A stretch of DNA of 64,000 nt from Pestalotiopsis fici W106-1 (taxonomy: Eukaryota; Ascomycota; Sordariomycetes; Amphisphaeriales; Sporocadaceae), in assembly GCF_000516985.1 (NCBI RefSeq), contig NW_006917098.1, forward strand, positions 2,480,001 to 2,544,000, given 5' to 3'. Shown here one piece after another: positions 10,736 through 22,686 of this stretch. The notes below the pieces were generated by a model. It had not been told where the DNA came from. It did no database searches and worked only from the letters and a program-made list of their open reading frames with translations. The position numbers were made by a program, and so were the translations under genes. The first letter of the stretch is position 1. Every line of letters starts with the position of its first letter.

Positions 10736-13700
10736 GGTCGGATCATGAGGGCATCAATGGCGGTTGTGTATGTTGCAACTCTTTTGCGACTTTGGTGTTG
10801 TGATGAAATCTATGGGGCTCAGTCACCTACGCGACGGGACGCGACGCGGGGCCCTTTTGGCCTGCGCTTGGAGTGGGCTTATGTGCACGAGTGGTTGCGC
10901 AGCTTTTCAATCAATTCAAGGGGCAGGTTTCTTCGCGAGCCCAACAAAAAGACCTGGGACTAATCATACAATGTCAATGTTCATCACATGTGTCTGTTGT
11001 GTTGCTATCACCAGCGGCTGTAGAAAGCGTGGGATCGCAGCAGTATAAGTAAACAAACAGTTTTCTTGATCGAGTATAACGACCCCACCAAGAGCCTGTG
11101 AGCTTGGCGGTCTAGCTCTCGTTCGGCCTGGACCATCTCCAAAAATAGATGTACGTAATATGCAAGCAAGCAATATGATTTACACCAAAGTTATGCAAAC
11201 AGATGGAAATCACCGAGCTTTTCTGTTCCGACCTACTACGTTACCATCATCGTCTTTGCAGGAATTTTTCGAGCTTAAAAGTGACCACAATTTAGGGATG
11301 CTGGGGGGAGATCAGGGTGTCTGGTTGTTTGATTGCCGTCGTAGCTTGTCAGCTGGAATAATTTCAGTTGCCTCATTTGAAAGATATATTGCTTCTCACC
11401 ATTGTCTCGTCAAGATGCAGAGTTCAAACAACTGTATCTTATGATAGTAAATTAGCAGACCTGCTTTTATGTTTTCAATTCAACTGTGGCATACATTAGT
11501 CACCGAGTTGGGCTATCCGGCAATTCGTCATCAAGCTCCAAGAGGCGGATCATACATGCCTGTATTTCAGCAGAGCGATGGCCTATATACTGTATGTTAA
11601 TCTGTTACTGAATTCACTTGCCATGAAGAGTTTCCTGTGAACAATTCATTATATGTTAAAAGCCGCATATTAAAAGTAAGGGAGCATGAACTAGAAAACA
11701 ATACAAGTCATTCAGCAGCACGTATTAGAGGTCTCTATGAAAATAAGAAGCATTCCACCTTAAGTTAAGTCGGTCTGCGAATATTAATTTGAAAAATCTT
11801 TTCTGCTTAACCGATATATCTATCTCTAGTATATTGAAACGTTTTGATACAAGCTAAATGGAAGTCTTCGGGGCTGTCAGTGAGCCGGACGTAATATGCT
11901 TGCTGATTTCTAATAGTATGTGGCAGTCTGCTACGGAAGACTTATTCTAATACGGTTGCTGAAGACAAGTTCTCATTAGTGCTGAGTGCATTATCAAGTC
12001 TAGTCGCAAATCTCTGTCAACTTTGTACTACCGGACAGCAAAAGCCGTCAAAACGGCAGATTTTGTGCTTACTTAGGTATGCGTCTGGCGCTGGTAGTTG
12101 ACTTGATCAAAAATAGTCAGATTGAGGCCTGTGCTCAAGGCACTACTATAACTATGCTTACCAATCCATCATATTGAAACTGTTGATTTGAAATCACGCA
12201 ATACAATATAACTCCTTGTCACACAACGTGATTGGGGTTTATGGCGGTGTGGACATAAGCTGGTGGGTTTTAAAGGAAGCAGTTGGCGGCCATGTTACAT
12301 TAGTCTTGGGTCTCAGCGAACAAGGCACCATATAGTGTCTCTCGCCGTACATGGACTGGCTTTGGCACCATGATTCTGACCGGCTTATAGTTTCCTAGGC
12401 GGACGTGGGCTCTCTGAAAATATGTTGCCAGCGAATCATCAAACACAATCGGGCTTTGGCTGATTTTCTGATAACTAATCCCTCGGTCTTTGTTAGTTCG
12501 GTTATTTCAGACGATAGCCGAGAATGCTCACCAAAAGTTCAAAAGCCGATGGTTTTGAAAGCAAGAATACTAAGCATCAGAACAGAGGTAAGCAAAATTC
12601 CCTCGAGGTATTGCTGCTATGCAGCAGTATGCATAAAGGTTTCCTGCTTCCAGCTGCATTAGCAATTCTTTGCACTAAAATTGTATAAGAAGAATTTGTG
12701 CAATGCCAATCCCGCCTTCTGGATAACTTGGTCTGTGCATCGAGTCAAGTTGCCAAATATGGCAAGCCGGCGATTATCTCCCATGCCCAGGTCGCTTGGT
12801 TGGACCCTGCATCCACCTTGCAAGGTAGAACAAATAGAGATGAGTGGCTCCGTCATCGGCAACGTCCCAAGGGTTCAGTGCCGGCTGGCTGGTTGCAGAT
12901 GCGCCTTTGTACGACACATCCGACAAGTGGGAATGACTCGAGCTAAAATTTGGATGAGGCCATCATAGATTTCCGGGATAAACGTAGGATGTGGGCATTG
13001 TCTGCGAAACCTAGGTACTGTCAAGAAAATGTGCGCCCTGGCTCGCCTGCTTGGTACTGCACTTTGGCGAGTCTGGTCTGGGTCTGCTGGTCCAAACTTC
13101 TTTTTCATCTGCACTGCGGATCGAGCGGGGGATGAGGAGGTGATTGACGCTGCAAGACGTCTTCGCTATGCACGTCATTCTCATAGCGATTTACTCTTGT
13201 GCGTCTTGTGAGGTTCACTTCCGCGGGCGGCCTACGGAATGAGTGCTCAGCCGCCACTACGGAATCAGGTTGGGTGAGAAGAGTTTAGGTACATGCCAAA
13301 GGGCATGCCCCAAAGCCAATAGTCACACACAAAAAGCCACCACCGCTTCGTGTAGTTCCAGGCGCGTGCTTATGATTTAGGTCCGAGTTATAGTCGTTTA
13401 TACTAGGTAGTCAGTCCCTCAGCCTCCGCGGAAGCAATTGAATGAAAGCCTTCTGGTTTGTATTGAAATGACTTCAGAGATCTAGATTGTCTATACCATG
13501 TATGTGGTTAGTACATGTGGGCTGTTCTCGTTCGATGGCGACGATGCATAGGAATGAAAGCGGACCTCGCAGCTTTTGGTAGGTTTACGCACACTGGCAC
13601 ATGCTGCTGATTTGATGTGGGTAATGTATTTTCCCTGGCTTTGTCCGTCCGTAGCAGCACTCGACTCCTCCAGAGCAGCGGGTTAAGGTGCCAGGTTAGG

Positions 13701-14357
13701 GACGCAGTGGCTCAATTTGACCGAAAATGCCCGCAGCTAAATCTTGCGAGCGCAGTGGTGCCCAGCCAATGACAGGGCTCTGCTCCCCACACCTCCACGC
13801 GATTTCACCCACTCTGACTAATTCACAAGACTGGCAAGTGGTCAAACTGGTGCATCCCCAGCAAGTCCAGCGCAGTTTACTCGGCCTTTGCTTTTTTCCC
13901 TTTATTCAACTTACTCAATCTTAACAGACCTTCTCCCCCCATCGCAGCTCAAGAATCCGGGGAAGCGAAACGAGTCTCCTATTGTCTAGACTCTCCATTT
14001 ATCGAAAGCGTCTCTCTATTATTCTAAGAGAGACGAGTCTGATTGATACCACCTCAGCAACAGACCAACGACTGCTAGGTTAGTTGGTACTGGGTCACTT
14101 TTTTTTTTTCCTTCGGCAGACCATCGGCTTTGTTTTCGCGGGGGCCCACCCATCACAAAACCTCTCACACCTGCCCGAGGGGGGAATTTGGCCAACTACA
14201 TCACTATCGCCAACTGCGCAACAAAGGATTCGAAAAGAAGGGACACTGGGAGGATCGATCGCACAAGCCGACGGGCTCTTCTCGACAGCGGGAATTTGGC
14301 GGAGGAAAAAAGAAACACTTTGGTTTTCATCAGTCACATACCAAACCAAACAACAAA
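10736..14357. other. Gene-free, partly AT-rich intergenic region
   Basis: About 3.6 kb between CHL4 and the CYS-3-like gene. The part from about 11,400 to 12,660 is visibly richer in A+T and in TA dinucleotides than its surroundings. No open frame resembles a known protein. No terminal repeats, LTRs or transposase/reverse-transcriptase remnants were recognised. The last 600 bases contain the CT-rich leader of the CYS-3-like gene. Confidence 0.45.
10829..10849 (-). promoter_or_regulatory. Triple ACGCG (MCB-like) box upstream of CHL4
   Basis: ACGCGA at 10829, GACGCGA at 10838 and GACGCGG at 10843 overlap or adjoin within 21 bases, 94-114 bases upstream of the CHL4 start. Spacing and orientation fit tandem MBF sites; function is inferred. 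Confidence 0.4.
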
Positions 14358-16036
14358 ATGGCATCGACTCAAGCAAATGGCCGCCGCGGTGGTCAGGTCA
14401 ACTTTTCCAACTTTATCCAGGACTTGAATGTTGAGGTGCCGTCGCAGAATACCTCTCCTGTGAGCGAGGATTGGGAGAAGGATCTCGCCATGTTTACCAA
14501 CACCAACTTTTTCGAATGGGATCAGGCATCTGGCAATGCACCAGCAGACTTCACATTGCCTGAGCCAGAGACAAAGCCCGCCGTGGCTGCTCCACCTCCT
14601 GCTGCGGCTGCTGCTGCTGCTCCGGCTACTACTACTACAACTACTCCTCGTGAACCTGCGTCAGCCACCTCTGCAGTGGGTGATTTCGACTTCAATCTAC
14701 CAGGTAAGTCATGAGGGTCTCCAAGGGTTTCTCTTGTATTGTTGTTTTCTTCTTCTCCTTCTGCTATACGCGGCGTCTCGGTCAAAATGCACCGACTTCC
14801 GAGCGCAAACATCAATATCCAAACCATATCATGTCGTTTTGTTTTCCCCCCATGTCATCAATCCAGTATCCCATGAGATTCTTTGTTGGAATTTCTCTAT
14901 CTTATTCTTTTTATGACTCTTGGGCTAGTGCCTCAATTCCTCGCAAAGGCGAGCTCTGCTCAGCCAGCGCTCAGAAACTCTCAATATGGAGAGAGCCATG
15001 GGGGGGAAACCCCCCATGCGATGCATCCCATATCGCGTCAATGAGAAAAAGGGCCCATTTAGACACCCATGAAAGCGACAGTATCGCTTTACCCCACTCT
15101 GCTGTCTGTCCTCCCACGCAGGAGGTTGCAGCTGATTGGCACTCTTCCCATGGGTTGCATTTCTGCGGCCTGTCGAGGTTAGGTTGCGAGGGGGTAGCTC
15201 CTTGTCGTTTAGCGCCTGCTTATCCTGGCCTCCCAGCCAGCGGCTTACAAACTTCCAAGCCATTGCGCAATTCGACATATGGTGCCATATCCCGTGACTT
15301 GGAAAGTCTGGGGGAGCGGCCCCATCGCTGCCCCATAATGGCACCAAAACACCAATTCATGTCTTGGTCTTTGCATTTCAGGTGATGAATAGTTGTCATC
15401 CTCGATCGAATTGCTTCGGGCCTACTTCTCGATGCATGAATTACGCCGTTCTCTTTCTGTTGCGCACTTGTTACGACGACGAACACGTTCTGACCCAACA
15501 TGCCTCTAGACGACTTCAACAGCTTTGATTTCGGCACTTTTGCAACTCCCAATGTGCCCAGCTTCCCAGATGGCCTAGCCAGTCTGCAGCAGCTGCAACC
15601 AGGCCAGCCTCAAGCATATGCGCCGCAGCAGCAAGGCCCCTATGCTGTACCGCCCCAGGCTGGCACCAAGCGTCCAAGTGATGCCGGCCACAGCCGCCAA
15701 ATCAGCTTCGAGGACCAGTCGCGGTTAGCGGCAGAGGAGGACAAGCGCAGACGGAACACGGCTGCCAGCGCCCGCTTCCGAATTAAGAAGAAGGCTCGCG
15801 AGCAAGCACTTGAGAAGCGCGAGAAGGAGCTCAACGACGAAGTCACTCAGCTCAAGAACCGCATCACCCACCTGGAGACGGAGAACAAGTGGTTGCGGGG
15901 CCTCGTCATGGAAAAGACAGGCGCAAAGGAATCGAAATTCGACCCCAAACTGGCTGCTGCGCTCAAGGTGCTTGGCAAGGACTCGGATTCTGAAGACGAC
16001 AAGTCTGCAAAGTCCGAGGCAGGAGAAATCGAGTGA
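14358..16036 (+). CDS. cys-3: bZIP transcription factor of the CYS-3/MetR sulfur-regulator family
   Basis: Two exons, 14358-14703 and 15510-16036, giving 290 residues, close to Aspergillus MetR. The first exon has the family N-terminus (NGRRGGQVNFSNFIQDLN, then MFTNTNFFEWD), a Pro/Ala/Thr-rich stretch and an acidic activation-like segment. The splice G|AC at 14703/15510 joins FNLP to DDFNSFDFG in frame. The second exon encodes the bZIP domain at about 193-250: basic region DKRRRNTAASARFRIKKKAR, then a zipper with the ETENKWLRGLV segment characteristic of CYS-3/MetR. CYS-3 activates sulfate permease, arylsulfatase and other sulfur-assimilation genes when sulfur is scarce and activates its own gene in Neurospora. 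The 806-nt intron is exceptional for a fungus and contains an exact CYS3 consensus site. Identification rests on the basic region and N-terminus; another bZIP subfamily is unlikely. Confidence 0.85.
14998..15018 (+). other. Perfect 9-bp hairpin in the CYS-3-like intron
   Basis: CATGGGGGG is followed by AAA and then CCCCCCATG, a perfect 9-bp inverted repeat with a 3-base loop, very GC-rich. It lies about 295 bases into the intron and would form a stable hairpin in the pre-mRNA. Confidence 0.7.
15279..15288 (+). promoter_or_regulatory. CYS3-type binding site in the CYS-3-like intron
   Basis: ATGGTGCCAT matches the published Neurospora CYS3 consensus ATGRYRYCAT at all ten positions and sits in a longer near-palindrome (15277-15290). 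A 9/10 match, ATGGCACCAA, follows at 15338-15347. Binding is inferred from the consensus. Confidence 0.5.
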
Positions 16037-19000
16037 TGCTAAAGGGTTTACACAAGAAGATGAATATGGGAAACCGGGTTCACATTGGGTCGGCGTTCAT
16101 AGGAACCGGAAGCGCATGGGCGGTTGTGTTTGTTGGAGGACGCTGCCTTTCGAGCCTGGCACGCGATCGCATGTCATTGATGGGCTACGTATATCACGAA
16201 GAGACGCGGCCCACCTTGGAGGACAAGGACGTAACTGGCAGATGATTTTCGCTTTTTATTTTTGTTTTGTTTTGCAGAGTTGCACACTGTTTTGCAAAGT
16301 TCTACAAATATATCCAAGACAACCATCAACAAAGGTTGTCGACTCGTTGCATTCCGCTCCAGACAGTATGATTGCTTCTGCGCTGCACTTCAAATTGGGA
16401 TCTCAACTGCCGCTCTGGAAATCTCTATGACATCAGTTTCTCCGCGAGCTACTGTTGGTCGACTGACCGCCCGCGCGCCCGACACAAGCTCAAACTCAGC
16501 TGTCAAGCCCTCGTTCATATCGAGTATGAGCCACTACCCAAGAAGCAACACAAATTGATTTACGCTATCTATTTTCTCTTCAAACTGCCTTGCCAAGCTC
16601 ACGGCTTGACTCACCCAACTCAAGAGTCGGATGTCCAACCTCGCGCCCTGTCCTGTCCTTGTCCTGTCACGGCTAAGAGATTTGGGCTGCTCGGTCCAAA
16701 TGGCGCTATAGGGGGGGTCGGACCGCATACGCCAGAAAGGGTCCAGATCACGCAATCGTTGGATTGGCCAAGATTTTCCCATCCAACCCAGGGCCTTACG
16801 TCCAAATGGTCCAATCATTTTATTCCGATAGTCGTGCCAAATCGCTGATAGCCGTGTTCCTCCTCTACCTAGCAGCAGCAGCACGTACGGGAAAAAACCA
16901 CTCCTTCGTTTCGCGTAATTGCTTCGCTGCCGCCTTGCCGATCTCTTGCTGCTGGCGACATGCCGGGCTCTGCAGCTGAGGCTTGCGAGGTGGATGCCAT
17001 TGTGCATCGACGATCAGGTTATGTTCGATGGACAAGCACAACAAGCAAGTTGTTGCCCTTCTGTCCCAACCTGGAAAGAGACGCTCCATGAATAATGGTC
17101 CCTCTCTAATGGACAACCGGAGATATAGTGTAGCCATGTACTGGCGACTTGACCTGAATGGGCGTGCATAGTACGCCTCATCCCCTCCGACAATACTACT
17201 CTTCCCTGCCGTTCGGACCGTCTACCTCATCCCCTAGCAATCCTACATTACCTATCGACGGCAAATCCACCCAACTACCTTTGCATCTTTTTTCTTCTCC
17301 CTGGTCTATACCATCGTCACTAGCACGGGATGGATATTAGGTTGTGCGTGGAGGTCGCCCATGTTTGCGGCGGCCCTGTCTGTCTCTAGGGTTGTCTGAC
17401 CTAGTATTAGTTACGTACAGAAGTTCCGGCAGCGTGGGAGACCATAAGGATGCTCGTTGAAACCCATGCTCTTGAGGCGGCACATGCCAGTTTCTGCCTT
17501 CTTGAACTAGAGCATCAACCCGTGGTCGAGACCCAAAGACCTTGCGGCTCTCTCTGCCCCTGGCCCAATGGAACTGCAGCTATAGTTTGATGATTCAGAT
17601 AAACATTGCGATACTCCATGCTGACACATGTCTTCTCCGGACGTATTGCTCATGCGTTCTCATCCAAGGTGCTGTGCCTTTGATTCTCGTCACAAACATT
17701 GGTTGTCGCACCCGCGGAGAAGTTAGGCATGGGCGGTATTCATTCCCATACCAGAGAAGAGTAGTACATGCCTATAGACTGGAAATGAGAGACTCCGCAA
17801 CTGACTTGAACGGGATCCATCTTCCACCTCGGTTTCTGCTTAAACCAACATGCCAACTCCACCTTTTACGGCGAAATTTCTCCCAAGTATGTACAGAAGT
17901 AGGCAAGAAAAGGTCTTGGGTATCCTCTTCCTACGAACTTGAACCGGGAAGGCTGGGGCGATGGGGACTTGCTGACCCGTTTCTAACCTTGGTCTACTAC
18001 TACACCAACCACGGTAAGGCCTGGCCGGCGATTATAATCCAGACCATACCACACACACACACACACACACACACACCCGCATCCACTTCTATGCCGTATG
18101 TATGTGTGTGTGTGAGTGTGTGCGTGTGTGCGTGTGTGCCCCTTACAGAAAACTCGGAAGCACAAGTATCACTTCCGCAATGCTCCATGGTGTCGCGTGC
18201 GAGCGGCGGGCGTGGTGTGGGGGGGGATGATTTGGTCTTTGGGAGGCACAGTCACGCCATCGTCTTGAAAACTGATTCGCCCAAGGAAGAACCTCTTCTT
18301 GACAATCTCTCTTATCCGCTGTCTGGTAAAGTCAAAAAGAGTTTCCCGCCCCATGATGGGCAACATGGGGGTTTTTTTCTTTATTCTCTCTCGTTCCCTT
18401 TTCATTCCCCGCTGCCGCTGTCACTACGCGGATGGTCACCTGGCGGCATGACAGACAAAATCATCTCACCATGGGTAGCAGTAGGTAGGTACATGGGTAG
18501 GCCAGTTCCATGAGACGGCGCGTGTTCTCTCCATGGGTCAATTTTCTCAAGCTGAAAGCTGCTTGGCGTGCCTTGCCACTTTGGATGTATTGTAGTAGTA
18601 CGGCGAAATTATAGCTTCTCTGTTTGCCCCGTGAAGAATCAAGCGGTACGCGAAAGACCTTGTTCATTGATCGAATCGCCACCACCAAAAAAAAAAAAAA
18701 GAAGCCGTCGATCCTACGACTACATGGTGATGGACCTTTTTTTCCCCTCGGAGCTGGCATCCTAGGCAACTAGGGTTTCTAATGAGATGCTATGCCATGT
18801 CCCCATTTGGCATGTGGGACATGAAATGTTGAAGGCTTGGATCAGATCGCAACGGCTAATGGCCGTGGCGTTGATGTTGTAAGACTCCATGAGCGTTTAG
18901 CCTGGTTTGTTTACGTAGCTGAATCCCGACTGACCAGGTTGAATAGATGAGTGGCGCGGCGTCTTTTGAGCAAGGTGATTCCAATGACTAGAAAGTTTCA

Positions 19001-21214
19001 TGAAATCTTGACACATCGCAGCTGTAATGTTCAATGGAATGGGTATTCTTATTGATTGCTTTCCGATTTTCGCAACCTACAGTATCCAGCTTGTGGAACT
19101 TTTATGATCAAGAGAACACAACATTTATGCTACAACTGTTCGTCGCGAGCCTAGGTTTGTGCCAAAGATGCTCGAGAGTTATGTACACTTGATTTTGAAC
19201 ACATTATCTTTGAGCAAAAGCTCATCACTCATGGATGCGGTAGTTCTTTCGCGAGGAGCCGCCTCTTTCTCTGCTAGGAAGAGCAACGTTACTCGAGCTT
19301 GGTTGTAGGTATCATCGCGTGTCTCTTATGATGACCGCCATTTCCTCACGATGCAGATTTTACCTTGTCCTTGTATCACGCGCAATCATTGGGGGGTACC
19401 AACCAGTTCGACAACGAGTCTGCTCGGTCAACGGCAAGATTCTATTCAAATCATTTGTCCAAAGTAGGAAAGCACATAAGCCATTGGGATCATTGAGGCT
19501 ATCGTCACAAGGTAGTCTACAGATTTTCACCAGTTCCCAAGCCGCATGAGACCTGGTCCAACCCCATGTTAAAAAGCCCGCGTGGGAGCCCCTGGTCTGT
19601 TGTCTCTCTATCTTGCACCAAATTAGGGCCGCCATGCTTCGTTCGGCAGGCTCATCTCATCTCAGCGCTGATCTTTCTCTGCGTGTTGTGATGGCAAGAG
19701 AGCCACGTTTAGGCGTCGAATAGCATGATTTCCATTACGAGTTTTGATCCCGCGCCATCGTCAAGGTACTCTGCAGGTCATTTAGCCAAGATGGGGGGGA
19801 GCCGCATTGAGAATACCACGTACGTGCCATTGGAGGGTGGGAGGAGGTCTGAAAGGTACGAGACTCGTTGACAAGCCTGATAGCCATTACATAAAATCAT
19901 GCATATAGCCATGATCCCTTTCTTCTATACTCTCCAGCCCCCATGTTCCGGGAATTAGCAGGCAGGGGCAATGTGCTCTGAAATAGGATGGTCGTATCGA
20001 AAAAACTAGAATTGTACTGATAGATACTGGTTTCTGATTTCTCACTGGGCCATCTGATGTTGGATCGCCCCCTGTATGAGGAGGAGGGGGGGAGAAGACA
20101 ATGGTCCCGGTGATTTAAGCTTCATTCCAGAGCCACCCATTTGCTTACCACGTTGTTTGATGCAGGGGCTGTGGTCGCATTACTGACTGCTACCGACTGC
20201 TACCTACGTGCCCGCGTAGAATTTTTTATCTCTTTCGGGACCGCATCTGTCGAGTCCAGTTGGAATACAATCATGCCTTTCTTCTCTGGCTTTCACATGA
20301 AGTTTCATGGTACTGCTCGTGATTTGCGCCAAGACTCACGTCATCTGGCTATTGTCAATGACACACTTTGATCCTCGTGGCAAGGATATCGACTTGTTCA
20401 GCTCAGGTATATCGCTTTCTATCCTCAATTTGCCATTTCGCCTCGTTCAAGATGAGTCAAACGTGATTATTCTATCTTATTTTCATTATGCTTCCCGATC
20501 ATACAACAATACACGAGGAAACTGAGTTCAGGATATCGAGTAAACATGCTGAATTGCAGAGGCAAGGCTATCTTGCACCCACAGAAGAAAAACAAATCCT
20601 CGCTATTTCTCTCGTCTCTGAAGAGGAAAAATGATTGGCACAGACATATTGTCATAAGACGAAAACCGAGATGGAGTGGTCTGCTAGACTTCGCTTGTGG
20701 GTGAGGCGGCGTCCGATCATCGTAATTCTTTCGAGCTCAACATGCAACAATTTCCTATATTACTTCATCCCATGACTCATGGGAAGAGATCAGGTCGCAG
20801 TCTAATACAGCATCATTATTCGACTCAATAGTTCCCCCAAGCCCATGTTACGGTTCTCAGCATTAACACTCCAAGCGAATAGTTGAACAGAGTCAGAATC
20901 ATGTTAGTTTGAGAGACTGCCGTGGATTGACGAGATATCGGACCAAGCATGAAGCACAAGAAATACAGAACGAATCCTGGTTCAACTGTCATGAATGCTG
21001 TGGAATATTGTTCATGTGCGATTCATAGACACGTGTGGATGAGGCAGGACATAGTCAACAAGAATACATCTAAGGGTAGGATCATGACAATTAAAGATAA
21101 AAACGAAACGCGACATATATCCCACATGGAGCATCATCATATACCACCTTGATGAAGCCTTACTTGACATGAAAAAAAAAAGCCCCACGCATTGTATAGG
21201 CAGAGCCATACCGC
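16037..21214. other. 5.2 kb gene-free region
   Basis: No coding sequence could be supported. The longest open frame (17,542-18,513, plus strand) crosses a CA and a TG microsatellite and shows no protein character. Several sub-stretches are rich in GGTA/TACC motifs common in fungal promoters. No tRNA B-box with a matching cloverleaf, and no transposon ends, were seen. Confidence 0.5.
18050..18138. repeat. CA tract facing an interrupted TG tract
   Basis: A (CA)n run (about 18,051-18,076) is followed 25-30 bases later by an imperfect (TG)n run with TGAG/TGCG interruptions (about 18,102-18,138). The two are complementary and could form a long imperfect hairpin. Confidence 0.85.
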
Positions 21215-22081
21215 TCAGTTACTCTCAAACCAACCACCCGCGAGCACTTCTCCCAGACCAGCCTCCTTGGCAAACTTGTCCGGGTCAAACCTGATGCGCT
21301 GCATCATGGGAAATTCCTGGCCCTCGGCCTGCGGCATGAATTTCTTTGCGTCAAAACCGCTGGGCTGCTCATAGAGCAAGAACACATAACGGTGGGGCCC
21401 GCTCACTATACGGATGGAGGGAAAGGGGTTTAGCAGTTTTATTTCCCAATGATTACATTATTCGAGGAGGGGGGGAAAAAAGAATATTCAATACGTCACG
21501 AGAAATCATGTGATTTCGCACATTTAAAGAGACCGGAACAAGTTTTGACAAGGAAAAAGGAGTAGTATAAAAAAATGTACATGTGCTTACACGGTGGTGG
21601 AGCTGGTCCGATATAACCAGCCACGGGCGGGGTACTCGTCGTCAAGCCACCACCAACGCCGGCGGCGGCCGACACGGTCAGACCGGGCTGGATGCCGTGA
21701 AGAATGGGCCCCAGCACGGGCAGCGAAGGAAAGGGCGCGTCCAAGTCGAGGGCCAGCATGATATAGGTTGTGCCGGGCGCGGCCTGGGACCACGCAAAGG
21801 ATGGTGTCTTTTGCGCGCCTGTTTACATTGTCAGCTTTACCCTGCGCCAGACGCCACCCCCGTGGCAAAGTGTTGGAAGGATAAACGCTGCAAAGATGCA
21901 ACGTGCATGTTCTGTTATATCGACAACAAAAGGCTCAGTGATCGGGTTGATCATTACCTGCTCGCCCGATATATTCACCACGCTTGACCTGCTTATCGCC
22001 AAACGTCAGGACCAGCTCCTTGGCCTCTGGATTGGCGTTGACAGCCTCTAGGGCCTTTTCGACCTTGGAAATGTTTGGCAT
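21215..22081 (-). CDS. Phosphatidylethanolamine-binding protein (PEBP) family member
   Basis: Three exons on the minus strand: 21958-22081, 21591-21818 and 21215-21405, giving 180 residues. After splicing the order is MPNISKVEKALEAV, a strand with LVLTFGDKQVKRGEYIG, the PEBP ligand-pocket block TYIMLALDLDAPFPS (equivalent of the DPDAP motif), YIGPAPP, and GPHRYVFLLYEQP (the GxHRY signature). It ends in a family-typical helix ending in LGEVLAGGWFESN. Relatives include yeast Tfs1 (carboxypeptidase Y inhibitor) and small cytosolic fungal PEBP proteins; no signal peptide is visible. A poly-Gly/Ala loop (about residues 87-101) replaces a shorter loop. Acceptor and donor sites are canonical; the last junction gives PPPLSGPHRY. 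It is co-directional with palA, whose stop lies 605 bases upstream of this start. Biochemical role unknown. Confidence 0.85.
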
Positions 22082-22686
22082 AGTATATAGGATTACAAGT
22101 ATCTAGAGTAATTTGTGTACAAGTTTACCAAGTAATGTTGTTTGTCATCAAAGTACTCGTAAAACAAAGAGTATACAAGGTTAAAGAGGATTGTGAGATG
22201 AGATCATCGAGTGACGTTGAGGGAGCAAGTCCATAAATCCTTGGCGTTCGGAGCCGCGGACGGACAAACGGCTATTTATGTTGGATTTTAAACCCGGCCT
22301 GGCTCCGGGAGTAACGGGCTTTAACGCCGTTGGTTACATTATAGTCCATTACCTACCTATGTATATATGCACCTGCAAGCACTTTACCAAAACATAATAG
22401 ACTAGTGATGATTCGTCTCAGAGTATATGAACGAAGATTAATTGATAGCATACAATTGTAGACGTGAGGATCACCGCTCAGACAACTCACAACTCCACAA
22501 ACTTCGAATATGACACCGAGGCAGGTAGGTATCCATTGCAGTCATGATAACCAACCAGTCTTTCGGAGTTTGCGGAGCTAAAGCCGCCGTGTCATTCATA
22601 TTATCTTTCTATAGTCGGATATTCCATACTCATTTTCCAAGTAACGCATAATCTGATCATCATGTCTAGCTGCTACCTGGTATCTT
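22082..22686. other. Spacer between palA and the PEBP gene
   Basis: Holds the PEBP promoter and palA 3' UTR. An imperfect inverted repeat (AACGG at 22313 and CCGTT at 22327) lies about 230 bases upstream of the PEBP start. No gene recognised. Confidence 0.4.

Noticed and set aside
17542..18513. 323-residue open frame on the plus strand
   Set aside because: It runs through the CA and TG microsatellites (His-Thr and Val-Cys repeats) and has no domain or codon bias; chance open frame.
16037..21214. Transposable element in the long gene-free stretches
   Set aside because: No LTR, terminal inverted repeat, target-site duplication, transposase or reverse-transcriptase motif was seen.
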